From positions 5,876,001 through 5,940,000 of the forward strand of contig NC_013739.1 of NCBI RefSeq assembly GCF_000025265.1: a DNA stretch of 64,000 nucleotides. Direction: 5' to 3'. Below the pieces are notes generated by a model. That model was not told where the DNA came from. It was given only the letters and a program-made list of their open reading frames with translations, and made no database searches. Made by a program: the position numbers and the translations under genes. Of this stretch, positions 44,661-53,308 are shown piece by piece (positions within the stretch are counted from its first letter, which is position 1; every line of letters begins with the position of its first letter). The stretch is from Conexibacter woesei DSM 14684 (GTDB taxonomy: Bacteria > Actinomycetota > Thermoleophilia > Solirubrobacterales > Solirubrobacteraceae).

Positions 44661-44666
44661 TAGCGT
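44661..44666 (+). promoter_or_regulatory. -10-like box of the DUF2269-like gene
   Basis: TAGCGT, 8 bases before ATG 44675. Confidence 0.4.
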
Positions 44667-44674
44667 CTCGGAAC

Positions 44675-45178
44675 ATGAGCGCTCCCGGCCACCTCGACTT
44701 CTACACGGTCGTCCTCTTCCTCCACATCACGGCCGCGATCGCGGCGTTCGGCGTCACGTTCGCCTATCCCGTGATCGACCAGGTCGTCCGCACGCGCGAC
44801 GCACGCGCGCTGCCGCTCTGGCACGAGGCCCAGATCCAGATCAGCCGCAGAGTCGTGACGCCGGCCGCCGTCGTCGTGCTGATCGCCGGCATCTACATGG
44901 CGACCGACCGCTGGAGCGACCTCTCGAGCGGCTGGTGGAGCGGCGCCTTCGCGATCCTGATCGTGATCGTCGGGCTCGACCACGCGGTGATGATCCCGCT
45001 GGCACGCAGAATGCGCGACCGCGCCGCGCTCGACGCGCAGAGCGGCGACGCCGGCGGCACGGTCACGCTCAGCACCGAGTACGAGCGGCTCAACAGACAG
45101 CGCACGATCTTCGGCGGGACGATCTCGCTGCTCGTCGTGGTCGCCGTCTTCCTGATGGTGCTGAAGCCGGGCGTCTGA
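44675..45178 (+). CDS. DUF2269-like integral membrane protein
   Basis: 167 residues with four predicted helices. It starts [20 protein letters not shown], with the His common in DUF2269 and related small membrane proteins, and has [20 protein letters not shown] and [20 protein letters not shown]. The helix histidines could bind a cofactor, but no function is established. It lies between the large secreted protein gene and pccB, with its own promoter-like box. Confidence 0.65.
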   Translation: MSAPGHLDFYTVVLFLHITAAIAAFGVTFAYPVIDQVVRTRDARALPLWHEAQIQISRRVVTPAAVVVLIAGIYMATDRWSDLSSGWWSGAFAILIVIVGLDHAVMIPLARRMRDRAALDAQSGDAGGTVTLSTEYERLNRQRTIFGGTISLLVVVAVFLMVLKPGV

Positions 45179-45216
45179 TCGCTTCCCGATCGGGGGCCGG
45201 CGCGCGACCCGACAGC

Positions 45217-45222
45217 TAACAT
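45217..45222 (+). promoter_or_regulatory. -10-like box of pccB
   Basis: TAACAT, 11 bases before ATG 45234. Confidence 0.4.
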
Positions 45223-45233
45223 CCGCCGCCGCT

Positions 45234-46802
45234 ATGCGCCAAAAGGCTCCAGAGACGTTCGAAGAGAAGCTCGGCCAGCTCAACGAGCTCCGCGAGGAGG
45301 CGATCCACTCCGCCTCTGCCGCCGCGGTCGAGAAGCAGCACGCGAAGGGCAAGTACACCGCCCGCGAGCGGATCGAGAAGCTGCTCGATCCAGGCTCCTT
45401 CCAGGAGCTGGACACGTTCGTCCGCCACCGCACGCACGACTTCGATATGCAGAAGAACCGGCCGTGGGGCGACGCCGTCGTCACCGGCCACGGCACGATC
45501 GAAGGCCGTACCGTCTGCGTCTTCAGCCAGGACTTCACCGTCGTCGGCGGCTCGCTCGGCGAGGTGATGGCGGAGAAGATGTGCAAGGTCATGGACCTCG
45601 CCGCCAAGATCGGCGCGCCCGTGATCGGCATCAACGACTCCGGCGGCGCCCGCATCCAGGAGGGCGTCGTGTCGCTCGGCGGCTACGGCGACGTCTTCCT
45701 GCGCAACGTCAAGTCCTCGGGCGTGATCCCGCAGATCTCGCTGATCATGGGCCCGTGCGCCGGCGGCGCCGTCTACTCACCCGCGATCACCGACTTCATC
45801 TTCATGGTGAGAGAGACCTCTCACATGTTCATCACCGGTCCTGACGTGATCAAGACCGTCACCGGTGAGGAGCCGACGTTCGAAGAGCTCGGCGGCGCGA
45901 TGACGCACAACTCGAAGTCGGGGGTGGCGCACTTCGCCTCCGAGGACGAGGACGCGTGCCTCGAAGACGCGCGCTACCTGTTCTCGTTCCTGCCGTCGAA
46001 CAACCTCGAGCTGCCGCCGCGCGTGCAGCCGACCGACGACCCGCAGCGGATGGACCCGGAGCTGGACACGGTCGTCCCGGACAGCCCGAACAAGCCGTAC
46101 GACATGCGCAGCGTGATCAGGCTGATCGTCGACGACGGCGAGTTCCTCGAAGTCCACGAGCACTTCGCGACGAACATCGTCTGCGGGCTCGCGCGGCTCG
46201 ACGGCTTCCCCGTCGGCATCGTGGGCAACCAGCCGGCCTCGCTCGCCGGCGTGCTCGACATCGCCGCCTCGGAGAAGGCCGCCCGCTTCGTCCGCACCTG
46301 CGACGCGTTCAACATCCCGATCGTCACCTTCTGCGACGTGCCGGGCTTCCTGCCGGGCACCGCGCAGGAGTGGGGCGGGATCATCCGCCATGGCGCCAAG
46401 CTGCTCTACGCCTACGCCGAGGCGACCGTGCCGAAGATCACCGTCATCACGCGCAAGGCGTACGGCGGCGCGTACGACGTCATGGCCTCCAAGCACCTCG
46501 GCGCGGACTTCAACTTCGCCTGGCCGCAGGCAGAGGTCGCGGTGATGGGGCCGGAGGGCGCCGTCAACATCATCTATCGCCGCGACATCGCCAGCAGCCC
46601 GACGCCGGACGACCGGCGCAGAAAGCTGATGGACGACTACAAGGCGCGCTTCGCGAACCCGTACTCGGCAGCCGAGCGGGGCTACATCGACGACGTGATA
46701 ATCCCGCACGAGACGCGCCCGAAGCTGATCGCCTCGCTGCACACGCTGCAGACCAAGCGCGAGCCCGGCCCCAAGCGCAAGCACGGCAACATCCCGCTCT
46801 AA
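45234..46802 (+). CDS. pccB: Propionyl-CoA carboxylase beta subunit (carboxyltransferase)
   Basis: 522 residues, crotonase-like carboxyltransferase. The N-terminal domain has [59 protein letters not shown] and [18 protein letters not shown]; the C-terminal domain has [37 protein letters not shown] and [20 protein letters not shown]. It carboxylates propionyl-CoA (and perhaps acetyl-CoA) using carboxybiotin from the alpha subunit at 55736. The matching epsilon-like subunit is at 47875. The residue that separates acetyl from propionyl use was not resolved. Confidence 0.92.
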   Translation: MRQKAPETFEEKLGQLNELREEAIHSASAAAVEKQHAKGKYTARERIEKLLDPGSFQELDTFVRHRTHDFDMQKNRPWGDAVVTGHGTIEGRTVCVFSQDFTVVGGSLGEVMAEKMCKVMDLAAKIGAPVIGINDSGGARIQEGVVSLGGYGDVFLRNVKSSGVIPQISLIMGPCAGGAVYSPAITDFIFMVRETSHMFITGPDVIKTVTGEEPTFEELGGAMTHNSKSGVAHFASEDEDACLEDARYLFSFLPSNNLELPPRVQPTDDPQRMDPELDTVVPDSPNKPYDMRSVIRLIVDDGEFLEVHEHFATNIVCGLARLDGFPVGIVGNQPASLAGVLDIAASEKAARFVRTCDAFNIPIVTFCDVPGFLPGTAQEWGGIIRHGAKLLYAYAEATVPKITVITRKAYGGAYDVMASKHLGADFNFAWPQAEVAVMGPEGAVNIIYRRDIASSPTPDDRRRKLMDDYKARFANPYSAAERGYIDDVIIPHETRPKLIASLHTLQTKREPGPKRKHGNIPL

Positions 46803-46824
46803 GCCACGCCCCCGGCGGGCCGCC

Positions 46825-46852
46825 CGCGCGCCGCTCCGAAGAGCGGCGCGCG
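46825..46852. terminator. Bidirectional terminator hairpin between pccB and the hydrolase gene
   Basis: Perfect 12-bp stem CGCGCGCCGCTC / GAGCGGCGCGCG with a CGAA tetraloop, placed between two convergent stops (46802 and 46860). No T-run on either side. Confidence 0.65.
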
Positions 46853-46859
46853 GCAGGCG

Positions 46860-47789
46860 CTATCTGCTGGCTCTCTGCTTCGGGAGCGTGCCGGCGATCA
46901 GCTCGGCGATCAGCTGGTAGCCGACCCCTCTCGCGTGGATGTCCTGCACGGCGCAGAACCACGTCAGCACGCAGACGTTCGCGACCGCGACCGGGATCGT
47001 CCCGAGGCCAGGGACCGTCGTCGTCTGGTCGAACGGTGTGTAGGCGCCGCTCGCTCTCGTGACGTCGACGAACGCGCCTCTGACCGAGTCATACTGCTTC
47101 TTCAGCGCCGGGTTGATGATCTCTCTGAACGCCGTCACCGACAGCGTCGCGAGGTTTCTGCCGGCGTCGCCGGTCAGCCACAGGCCGAGGATCACGTCCG
47201 GGTAGGTCGTGCCGACGATGCGGACTCTCGGTCCGGCCGCTCTGCGCAGCCGTCTGACGAGCACCGCGACGTTTCTCTGCAGCTTCCCGTTCGCGGCCAC
47301 GACGCAGGAGACCGGGTCGGCCTCTCTGATGCACGCGGTCACGTCGTTGCCGCCGATCGAGACGGTGATCAGGCCCGTCTTCGCTCTGTTCTGCTTCAGG
47401 AACTGCTCGGCGACCTGGATCTGCGTCTTGCCCGGGTACGGTCTGCCGCCGGGGCCGAGCGCCGGCTTCGGGCAGCCCTTCTGCTCCAGGATCGACGTCG
47501 TCGTCGCCCCGCCGCAGCCGAACTGGACCAGTCTCAGCTTCCAGCCCTTTCTCGCCGCCAGCGGCGGCAGCTGGTACGCGAAGCCCTCACGCGTGCCGCC
47601 GCCGACGGTCCCGTCGGGCTTCGGCTGGTAGCCGGTCGCGTACGAGTCGCCGAGCGAGACGTAGAACTGCGGTGCCGCCTTCTTGCCCTGTGCCGGGGGC
47701 GCTCTCGCGGCGGTCGCCGCGGCGGGGACGGCGAGCGCGGCCGCGGCCACGACGGCGACCGCGCCGCTGATGAAACGTGGTGGGATCAT
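46860..47789 (-). CDS. Secreted SGNH/GDSL hydrolase
   Basis: 309 residues with a signal peptide (AVAVVAAAALAVPAAATAA). SGNH blocks are present: block I FYVSLGDSYATGY with the catalytic Ser, Gly in VQFGCGGATTTS, ITVSIGGNDVTAC with Asn, and a terminal QDIHARGVGYQLIAEL with Asp-x-His. Six Cys suggest three disulfides, as in Streptomyces lipases of this type. The substrate is an ester (lipid or acylated glycan), not known. Arg codons are mostly AGA, like the 996-residue gene. TAGCGT lies 6 bases before the ATG. Confidence 0.87.
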   Translation of the reverse strand: MIPPRFISGAVAVVAAAALAVPAAATAARAPPAQGKKAAPQFYVSLGDSYATGYQPKPDGTVGGGTREGFAYQLPPLAARKGWKLRLVQFGCGGATTTSILEQKGCPKPALGPGGRPYPGKTQIQVAEQFLKQNRAKTGLITVSIGGNDVTACIREADPVSCVVAANGKLQRNVAVLVRRLRRAAGPRVRIVGTTYPDVILGLWLTGDAGRNLATLSVTAFREIINPALKKQYDSVRGAFVDVTRASGAYTPFDQTTTVPGLGTIPVAVANVCVLTWFCAVQDIHARGVGYQLIAELIAGTLPKQRASR

Positions 47790-47795
47790 GACGAC

Positions 47796-47867
47796 ACGCT
47801 AACCGAGATCCCGCGTTTGCGTGAACGTTCGCGTACGCCCCAAGACCCAGGTCTCACGCGATACTCT
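47796..47867. promoter_or_regulatory. Divergent promoter region of the SGNH hydrolase and accE genes
   Basis: TAGCGT on the minus strand (47801-47796), 6 bases from ATG 47789, and TACTCT on the plus strand (47862-47867), 7 bases from ATG 47875. The near-palindrome GTGAACGTTCGCG lies between them (47821-47833). Confidence 0.45.
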
Positions 47868-47874
47868 GGCCGTC

Positions 47875-48090
47875 ATGAACCGTCGCCCGCAGCTCACGAT
47901 CGTCGCGCCGAGCGCGTCGCCCGAGGAGGCCGCGGCCGTCGTGGCCGCGCTCGAGCAGTTCATGCGCGAGACGTCGCCGACGCCCGCGCCCGCTGGGGAG
48001 CGCGTCGGACGCTGGACCCGCAGCGCCCTGTTGGAGGGCGTCCGCGACGCCCCCGCAGCCTGGGGCGACGCCGATCCGTGGGGCCGGTAG
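47875..48090 (+). CDS. accE: Acyl-CoA carboxylase epsilon subunit-like protein
   Basis: 71 residues. The start is a beta strand and helix, LTIVAPSASPEEAAAVVAAL, matching the 'xVVxGxPTxEELAALxAxL' head of actinobacterial AccE/PccE (PF13822), and the end is WTRSALLEGVRDAPAAWGDA, matching the closing 'W..R.L....AW..S'. These small subunits bind and activate the alpha-beta carboxylase. The gene is 1.1 kb from pccB with the SGNH hydrolase gene between, which is unusual because accE normally follows the beta subunit directly. Confidence 0.72.
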   Translation: MNRRPQLTIVAPSASPEEAAAVVAALEQFMRETSPTPAPAGERVGRWTRSALLEGVRDAPAAWGDADPWGR

Positions 48091-48102
48091 CCGCCCCGGG
48101 AG

Positions 48103-48137
48103 ATAAAACCCGGAATTCCTCCAGGGTTTGCTACATT
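48103..48137 (+). promoter_or_regulatory. Sulfur-gene operator/promoter, copy 1 (sulfite reductase)
   Basis: AAACCC (48106-48111) and GGGTTT (48124-48129) are perfect inverted arms around GGAATTCC; TACATT (48132-48137) is the likely -10 box. ATAAAA and GGGTTT are 21 bases apart here and also before cysH (50713, 50734). The patch stands out as AT-rich. Confidence 0.6.
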
Positions 48138-48171
48138 TGGCGACCCGCCCGCCCTAGGAGGAATGCAGCGC

Positions 48172-50001
48172 ATGGAGCCAAGCTCGGTCAGAGAGAAGAG
48201 CAAGAGACCCGGCAAGCTGGGCTCGATCGACAACCCGGAGGTCCTCCAGGACGTCCCGGGTCACGTGATCCCGATCCTCGAGCGCGAGTTCGACGACTTC
48301 GACACGGAGTCGCAGAGATTCCTGCGCGGTGATTTTCCGGAGACCGAGTTCATCGGCTTCCGCCTCAGACAGGGCGTCTACGGGCAGCGCCAGCCGGACG
48401 TGCAGATGGTCCGCGTGAAGCTTCCGTGGGGCGGCGTCAGCCCCGAGCAGATGGACATGTTCGCGCAGGTCGTGGAGACGTACGCGCCGCTCAGAAAGGG
48501 CCACGTCACGACCCGCCAGAACATCCAGATCCACCACATCCCGCTCGCGGAGATGGCGAAGCTGATCCGCGACGTCAGCGCCGTCGGCCTCTCCAGCCGC
48601 GAGGGCTGCGGCAACACGGTGCGCAACGTCACCGCCGACCCCTGGGCGGGCGTCTGCGACGACGAGGTCTTCGACACGACGCCATGGGCGGGCGCGTACG
48701 TGCGCTACTTCGTCCGGCATCCGACGACACAGCTGATGCCGCGCAAGGTCAAGACGGCGTTCGACGGCTCTCCCGAGGACCGCGCGATCACGGGCATCCA
48801 CGACATCGCGTTCCTCGCGAGAGTGCGCGACGGCGTCAAGGGCTTCGAGGTGCGCGTCGGCGGCGGCACGTCGATCATGCCGCGCGTCGCGCCGACGCTG
48901 TACGAGTTCGTCCGCGCCGACGACGGCGAGTACCTGAAGGTCGCCGAGGCGGTCTTCCGCATCTTCGACCGGCAGGAGTGGCTGCGCAAGAACCGCGCCC
49001 GCGCCCGCCTGAAGGTGTTCGTCGACAAGTTCGGGATCGAGGAGCTGCTCAACCAGGTCGAGGAGGAGCTGAAGGGCGACTGGGTCCACGAGCGCGACTT
49101 CGACCCGATGCAGCGCCTGTTCGTTCACGACGAGGAGGCGAACGCGCCGGAGCCCCCGGCCTCCGCCGGCTCGCCCAACGGCGACCTGTCCGAGTTCGAG
49201 CACTTCGTCTCGACCAACGTGAGAGCGCAGCGCCAGGAGGGCTACTCGACCGTCGAGGTGAAGATCGAGCGCGGCGACCTGACGCCTTCGCAGTTCCGCG
49301 GGCTGGCGCAGATCATGCGCGACTACACCGGCGGCTACGCGCGCACGACCGTGCAGCAGAACATCGTCCTGCGCTGGGTGCGCGACGAGGCGCTCTACGA
49401 CGTCTGGACGGCGCTGAAGGAACACGACCTCGGCGAGGCCGGCGTCGACGAGATCTCCGACGTCGTCAGCTGCCCCGGCACGGACTCTTGCAAGTTGGGA
49501 ATCACCTCGTCGATGGGCCTCAACCAGGCCGTCAAGGAGCGCATCGTCGAGATGAGACTCGAGGACCCGCTCACGCGCAGGATCCACATCAAGATGTCGG
49601 GCTGCCCGAACGGCTGCTCGCAGCACCACATCGCCAACATCGGCTTCTACGGCGCCTCGATCAAGGTCGGCGACAAGACGATCCCGGCGTGCATCCCGCA
49701 CATCGGCGGTCGCTACGAGGGCGGCGAGGTGCTCTACGGTGCACGGCTGAAGCTGCGGCTGCCGTCCAAGCGCGTGCCGGACGCCGTCGAGCGCTGGATC
49801 CGCTTCTACGAGTCCGACCGCACCGACGGCGAGCAGTTCAACGCGTTCGCCGAGCGTGTCGGGACGAGAGCGTTCGAGGACCAGGTGCGCGACCTCGCGA
49901 TGCCGGCCGAGTTCAACCTCGAGAACATGAACCTGTTCATCGACTGGAACAAGAACGTCCCGTTCGAGGTTGTCCGCGGCGAGGGAGAATGCGCTGTCTG
50001 A
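48172..50001 (+). CDS. sir: Ferredoxin-dependent sulfite reductase (nitrite/sulfite reductase family)
   Basis: 609 residues. Two ferredoxin-like/sirohaem repeats: GVYGQRQPDVQMVRVKLPWG with VTTRQNIQIHHI, then EGYSTVEVKIERGDL with ARTTVQQNIVLRWV. The [4Fe-4S]/sirohaem cysteines are in SCPGTDSCKLGI (Cys-x5-Cys) and MSGCPNGCSQHHIANI (Cys-x3-Cys). It reduces sulfite to sulfide with six electrons. It could be a nitrite reductase by sequence alone; neighbours cysH/cysD/cysN settle it as sulfite. AGGAGG is 10 bases before ATG 48172 and only 1 base before ATG 48163, so the former is chosen. Confidence 0.92.
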   Translation: MEPSSVREKSKRPGKLGSIDNPEVLQDVPGHVIPILEREFDDFDTESQRFLRGDFPETEFIGFRLRQGVYGQRQPDVQMVRVKLPWGGVSPEQMDMFAQVVETYAPLRKGHVTTRQNIQIHHIPLAEMAKLIRDVSAVGLSSREGCGNTVRNVTADPWAGVCDDEVFDTTPWAGAYVRYFVRHPTTQLMPRKVKTAFDGSPEDRAITGIHDIAFLARVRDGVKGFEVRVGGGTSIMPRVAPTLYEFVRADDGEYLKVAEAVFRIFDRQEWLRKNRARARLKVFVDKFGIEELLNQVEEELKGDWVHERDFDPMQRLFVHDEEANAPEPPASAGSPNGDLSEFEHFVSTNVRAQRQEGYSTVEVKIERGDLTPSQFRGLAQIMRDYTGGYARTTVQQNIVLRWVRDEALYDVWTALKEHDLGEAGVDEISDVVSCPGTDSCKLGITSSMGLNQAVKERIVEMRLEDPLTRRIHIKMSGCPNGCSQHHIANIGFYGASIKVGDKTIPACIPHIGGRYEGGEVLYGARLKLRLPSKRVPDAVERWIRFYESDRTDGEQFNAFAERVGTRAFEDQVRDLAMPAEFNLENMNLFIDWNKNVPFEVVRGEGECAV

Positions 50002-50009
50002 GGAGCACC

Positions 50010-50059
50010 GCGAGTTCCCCGGGCGCCGTGAAGCGGCCGGCGCCCGCCGTGGAACTCGC
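50010..50059. repeat. Nested palindromic element, copy 1
   Basis: Outer arms GCGAGTTCC (50010-50018) and GGAACTCGC (50051-50059); inner arms GGGCGCCG (50021-50028) and CGGCGCCC (50038-50045); 9-base loop. It sits between the sulfite reductase stop and the HAD start. A second full copy is at 55451 and a half copy at 54639. Confidence 0.65.
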
Positions 50060-50071
50060 AATGCGAAGCAC

Positions 50072-50716
50072 GTGATCTTCGACTGCGACGGGGTGCTCGT
50101 CGACTCCGAGCCGACCGCCAACCGGATCCTCTGCGAGGAGCTGAACGCGGTCGGCTACGTCGCGACGCCGGAGGAGTCCGAGCGCGACTTCATGGGCCGC
50201 TCGTGGGGGCACATGCTCGACGTCGTGACCGAGCGGCTCGGCGCGCCGCCGCCGGCGTCGCTGCGGGCGCGGTACCGCGAGCGGCTGTTCGCCGCCTACG
50301 CCGCGCGCGAGGTGCCGGCGGTGCCGGGCATAGCGGACGCGCTCGACCAGCTCGCCGCGCGCGAGCTGCCGGCGTGCGTCGCCTCCAGCGGCGACCACAG
50401 ACGCATCCGCCTCGGGCTCGCGACGGCCGGGCTGGCGGACCGCTTCGACGACGCCGCGATCTTCAGCGCCGACGACGTCGGCCGCGGCAAGCCGTGGCCC
50501 GACCTGTTCCTCCACGCGGCCGAGCGGATGGGCTTCGACCCGGCCGCCACGGTGGTGGTGGAGGACAGCCCCGCCGGCGTCGAGGCCGGCCGCGCGGCGG
50601 GGATGACCGTGCTCGGCTACACGGGCCGCACGCCCGCCCCGACGCTCGCGGCAGCGGGTGCCACGACCTTCTCCGCGATGGCCGAGCTGCCCGGCCTGCT
50701 CGGGCTCGAGCGATAA
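50072..50716 (+). CDS. HAD superfamily phosphatase (beta-phosphoglucomutase-like)
   Basis: 214 residues. Motif I is VIFDCDGVLVDSEPTANRIL with the nucleophile Asp; a helical cap follows; motif II is ACVASSGDHRRIRL; motif III Lys is GRGKPWPDLFLHAAERMG; motif IV is VVVEDSPAGVEAGRAAGM. It acts on a small phosphorylated metabolite. GTG 50072 is chosen because it begins right at motif I and leaves the palindromic element non-coding; a TTG at 49970 would give a longer, Arg-rich N-terminus. Placed between sulfite reductase and cysH, it may remove a phospho-by-product of sulfate activation, but that is inference. Confidence 0.83.
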   Translation: MIFDCDGVLVDSEPTANRILCEELNAVGYVATPEESERDFMGRSWGHMLDVVTERLGAPPPASLRARYRERLFAAYAAREVPAVPGIADALDQLAARELPACVASSGDHRRIRLGLATAGLADRFDDAAIFSADDVGRGKPWPDLFLHAAERMGFDPAATVVVEDSPAGVEAGRAAGMTVLGYTGRTPAPTLAAAGATTFSAMAELPGLLGLER

Positions 50717-50749
50717 AAAGCCAAAACTCACTCGGGTTTTTGCTATTTT
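50713..50749 (+). promoter_or_regulatory. Sulfur-gene operator/promoter, copy 2 (cysH)
   Basis: ATAAAA (50713-50718), then GGGTTT (50734-50739) at the same 21-base distance as copy 1, then TGCTATTTT with the -10-like TATTTT (50744-50749). ATG 50760 is 10 bases further, so the transcript is nearly leaderless. The arms AAAAGCC and GGGTTTT are imperfect inverted repeats. It overlaps the stop of the HAD gene. Confidence 0.6.
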
Positions 50750-50759
50750 CCCTTGACCG

Positions 50760-51434
50760 ATGAGCACGACCGCTCCCACCGACACCTCCCTGACCGCCGA
50801 CGCGGAGTCGCTGAGCGCCGAAGAAGTGCTCGCGCGGATGGTCGACCGCTTCCACCCGCAGCTGTTCCTGGCGTGCTCGTTCCAGCAGGAGGAGTCGGTC
50901 CTGATCGACCTCTTGCTGAGAATCGAGCCCAACGCCCGCATCTTCACGCTCGACACGGGTGTTCTCTTCCCCGAGACCTACGAGACGTGGAGAACGATGG
51001 AGCAGCGGTACGACACGCAGTTCGAGACCTTCCGCGGCATGTCGCTCGCGCGGCAGGCGGCCGACCACGGCCCCGAGCTGTGGAAGAGCAACCCCGACCT
51101 GTGCTGCGCGATTCGCAAGGTCGCCCCGCTGAGAGAGGCGCTGAGCCAGGTCGACGCCTGGACCGTCGGCGTCCGCCGCGACCAGGCCCCGACGCGGGCG
51201 AACACGCCGAAGATCGGCTGGGACGCCAAGCACGGGATCTGGAAGGCCGCACCGCTCGCCGACTGGAGCGACAGAGACATCTGGCGCTACATCCACGAGC
51301 ACGATTTGCCGTACAACCCGCTCCACGACCGCGGCTACGCCTCGATCGGCTGCACGCACTGCACGCTGCCCGCAGCGGACCGCAGCGGCCGCTGGGCCGG
51401 CAACGGCAAGGTCGAGTGCGGCCTGCACGGCTGA
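50760..51434 (+). CDS. cysH: Adenylyl-sulfate (APS) reductase
   Basis: 224 residues of the PAPS/APS reductase family. The PP-loop-like nucleotide site is LACSFQQEESVLIDLLL. Cys115-Cys116 (NPDLCCAIRK) and Cys198/Cys201 (GCTHC) are the four ligands of the [4Fe-4S] cluster that marks APS-using enzymes; Cys220 (VECGLH) is the catalytic residue forming the S-sulfo intermediate. TLDTGVLFPETYE and VGVRRDQAPTR are family motifs. So sulfate is reduced from APS directly, fitting the absence of an APS kinase domain in cysN. Confidence 0.93.
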   Translation: MSTTAPTDTSLTADAESLSAEEVLARMVDRFHPQLFLACSFQQEESVLIDLLLRIEPNARIFTLDTGVLFPETYETWRTMEQRYDTQFETFRGMSLARQAADHGPELWKSNPDLCCAIRKVAPLREALSQVDAWTVGVRRDQAPTRANTPKIGWDAKHGIWKAAPLADWSDRDIWRYIHEHDLPYNPLHDRGYASIGCTHCTLPAADRSGRWAGNGKVECGLHG

Positions 51435-51473
51435 TCCGGGTTCTCCGACCGGACAAGTGAAACACTGACGGCG

Positions 51474-52403
51474 ATGGACTGGCCCCTCGTCATCGCGTTC
51501 GGCCTCGGCGTCGGTCTGCTCGTCGGCATGACCGGCATCGGCGGCGGCTCGCTCATGACTCCGCTGCTGATCCTCGTGCTCGGCACCGCCCCGACGACGG
51601 CGATCGGCACCGATCTCGCGTACGCGGCCGTCACCAAGACTGTCGGCGGCTGGCGCCACTGGCGCCGCGGTAGCGTCGACATGACGATCGCGCTGTGGCT
51701 CGCCGTCGGCTCGATCCCCGGCGCCCTCGGCGGCGTGCAGGTCCTGCACGTGCTGGAGAAGGCGCTCGGCGGCGACAGCTTCGACACGTTCCTGCTGACG
51801 CTCGTCGCCGGCGCGCTGTTCGTCACCGGCATCGCCGTGCTCGCCCGCGCGCTGTTCATGAGCAGCGGCGGGGAGCGCGTCACGATCGAGGACTTCGACA
51901 CACGCCACAAGGTCGCCGCGGTGATCGTCGGCGTCGGCGTCGGCTTCGTGCTCGGCCTCACCTCGGCCGGCAGCGGCGCGCTGATCGCCGTCGCGCTGAT
52001 CATGATCTTCCGCCTCACGCCGATCCGCGTCGTCGGCACCGACGTCTTCCACGCCGCCCTGCTGCTGTGGGTCGCGTCGATCGCCCACTTCTTCAGCGGC
52101 AACGTCGACCTCGCGCTCGCCGGCAACATCCTGATCGGCTCGATCCCCGGCGTCTGGATCGGCTCCAACCTCGCGTTCAAGATGCCCGAGAACGCGCTCC
52201 GGCCGACCTTGGGGATCGTCCTGCTCGCAGCGGGTATGGCCCTGCTGAAGAAGGCCGGCGTTGCGGACTATCCGGTATATGTCATCTTCCTCGTGCCCGC
52301 CGCCGTGGCGGTCGCGGCCTACTTCCTGAACCGCTCGCGCAGTCGCAGAGGCGCGCAAGCGAGCGCCCACCTCGCCACCAACGACCCAGCCACCGAACAC
52401 TGA
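51474..52403 (+). CDS. TauE/SafE family membrane permease
   Basis: 309 residues with eight or nine helices. It opens with GLGVGLLVGMTGIGGGSLMT and repeats the motif as VGVGVGFVLGLTSAGSGALI, the two-fold internal repeat of TauE/SafE proteins (DUF81). These move sulfite, sulfoacetate or related anions. Here it lies between cysH and cysD and touches cysD (TGATG, 1-base overlap), so a role as a sulfate/sulfite carrier of this operon is likely; direction of transport is unknown. A small 5-bp hairpin (51435-51453) precedes it. Confidence 0.83.
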   Translation: MDWPLVIAFGLGVGLLVGMTGIGGGSLMTPLLILVLGTAPTTAIGTDLAYAAVTKTVGGWRHWRRGSVDMTIALWLAVGSIPGALGGVQVLHVLEKALGGDSFDTFLLTLVAGALFVTGIAVLARALFMSSGGERVTIEDFDTRHKVAAVIVGVGVGFVLGLTSAGSGALIAVALIMIFRLTPIRVVGTDVFHAALLLWVASIAHFFSGNVDLALAGNILIGSIPGVWIGSNLAFKMPENALRPTLGIVLLAAGMALLKKAGVADYPVYVIFLVPAAVAVAAYFLNRSRSRRGAQASAHLATNDPATEH

Positions 52404-53308
52404 TGACCTACGAGCTTTCCCACCTGGACGCCCTCGAAGCGGAGGCGATCCACATCATGCGCGAGGTCGCCGCCGAGCTGGAGCGTCCCGTGCTGCTCTT
52501 CTCGGGCGGCAAGGACTCGATCGTGCTGCTGCGGCTCGCCGAGAAGGCGTTCCGCCCCGGCCGCTTCCCGTTCCCCGTGATGCACGTCGACACGGGCCAC
52601 AACTTCCCCGAGGTCATCGAATACCGTGACCGCCGCGTCGCCGAGATCGGCGAACGCCTGATCGTCGCCTCCGTGCAGGAGTCGATCGACAAGGGCCGCG
52701 TCGTCGAGGACACCGGGCCGCGCGCCTCGCGCAACCGCCTCCAGACCGTCACGCTGCTCGACGCGATCGAGGAGCACGGCTTCGACGCCGCCTTCGGCGG
52801 CGCCCGCCGCGACGAGGAGCGCGCCCGCGCGAAGGAGCGGATCTTCTCCTTCCGCGACGACTTCGGCCAGTGGGACCCGAAGGCCCAGCGCCCCGAGCTG
52901 TGGGCGCTCTACAACGGCCGCGTCCGCAAGGGCGAGCACGTGCGCGTCTTCCCGATCTCGAACTGGACCGAGCTGGACGTGTGGCAGTACATCGAGCGCG
53001 AGGAGCTGGAGCTGCCGGCGATCTACTTCGCGCACGAGCGCGAGGTGTTCGCACGCGACGGGATGCTCTACGCCGCGTTCGACTTCATGGAGCGGTTCGA
53101 GCACGAGACCGTCTTCACCGAGACCGTCCGCTACCGCACCGTCGGCGACATCAGCTGCACCGGCGCGGTCCGCTCGACGGCCGCGACACTGGAGAGCGTC
53201 GTCGCGGAGATCGCGGCGACGGACATCACCGAACGAGGCCAGACGCGCGCGGACGACCGCGCGACCGAGGCCGCGATGGAAGACCGCAAGCGAGAGGGCT
53301 ACTTCTGA
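52403..53308 (+). CDS. cysD: Sulfate adenylyltransferase subunit 2
   Basis: 301 residues. It makes APS from sulfate and ATP, driven by CysN GTP hydrolysis. PP-loop VLLFSGGKDSIVLLRLAEKA, HVDTGHNFPEVIEYRD, AFGGARRDEERARAKERIFS, RVFPISNWTELDVWQYI, PAIYFAHER and RYRTVGDISCTGAV are classic CysD motifs. The length is that of the family. It overlaps both neighbours by one base (TGATG at each junction), an evident single operon. Confidence 0.95.
   Translation: MTYELSHLDALEAEAIHIMREVAAELERPVLLFSGGKDSIVLLRLAEKAFRPGRFPFPVMHVDTGHNFPEVIEYRDRRVAEIGERLIVASVQESIDKGRVVEDTGPRASRNRLQTVTLLDAIEEHGFDAAFGGARRDEERARAKERIFSFRDDFGQWDPKAQRPELWALYNGRVRKGEHVRVFPISNWTELDVWQYIEREELELPAIYFAHEREVFARDGMLYAAFDFMERFEHETVFTETVRYRTVGDISCTGAVRSTAATLESVVAEIAATDITERGQTRADDRATEAAMEDRKREGYF

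Noticed and set aside
48172-50001. The sulfite reductase gene as an assimilatory nitrite reductase
   Set aside because: The family is ambiguous by motif, but the shared operator with cysH and the neighbouring cysD and cysN genes favour sulfite.
49970-50071. TTG 49970 as start of the HAD gene
   Set aside because: It would overlap the sulfite reductase gene and translate the palindromic repeat into an Arg-rich tail; GTG 50072 starts right at HAD motif I.
51435-51453. TCCGG-N9-CCGGA as a terminator between cysH and the permease gene
   Set aside because: Only a 5-bp stem with no T-run, within an apparent operon; too weak to list as a terminator.
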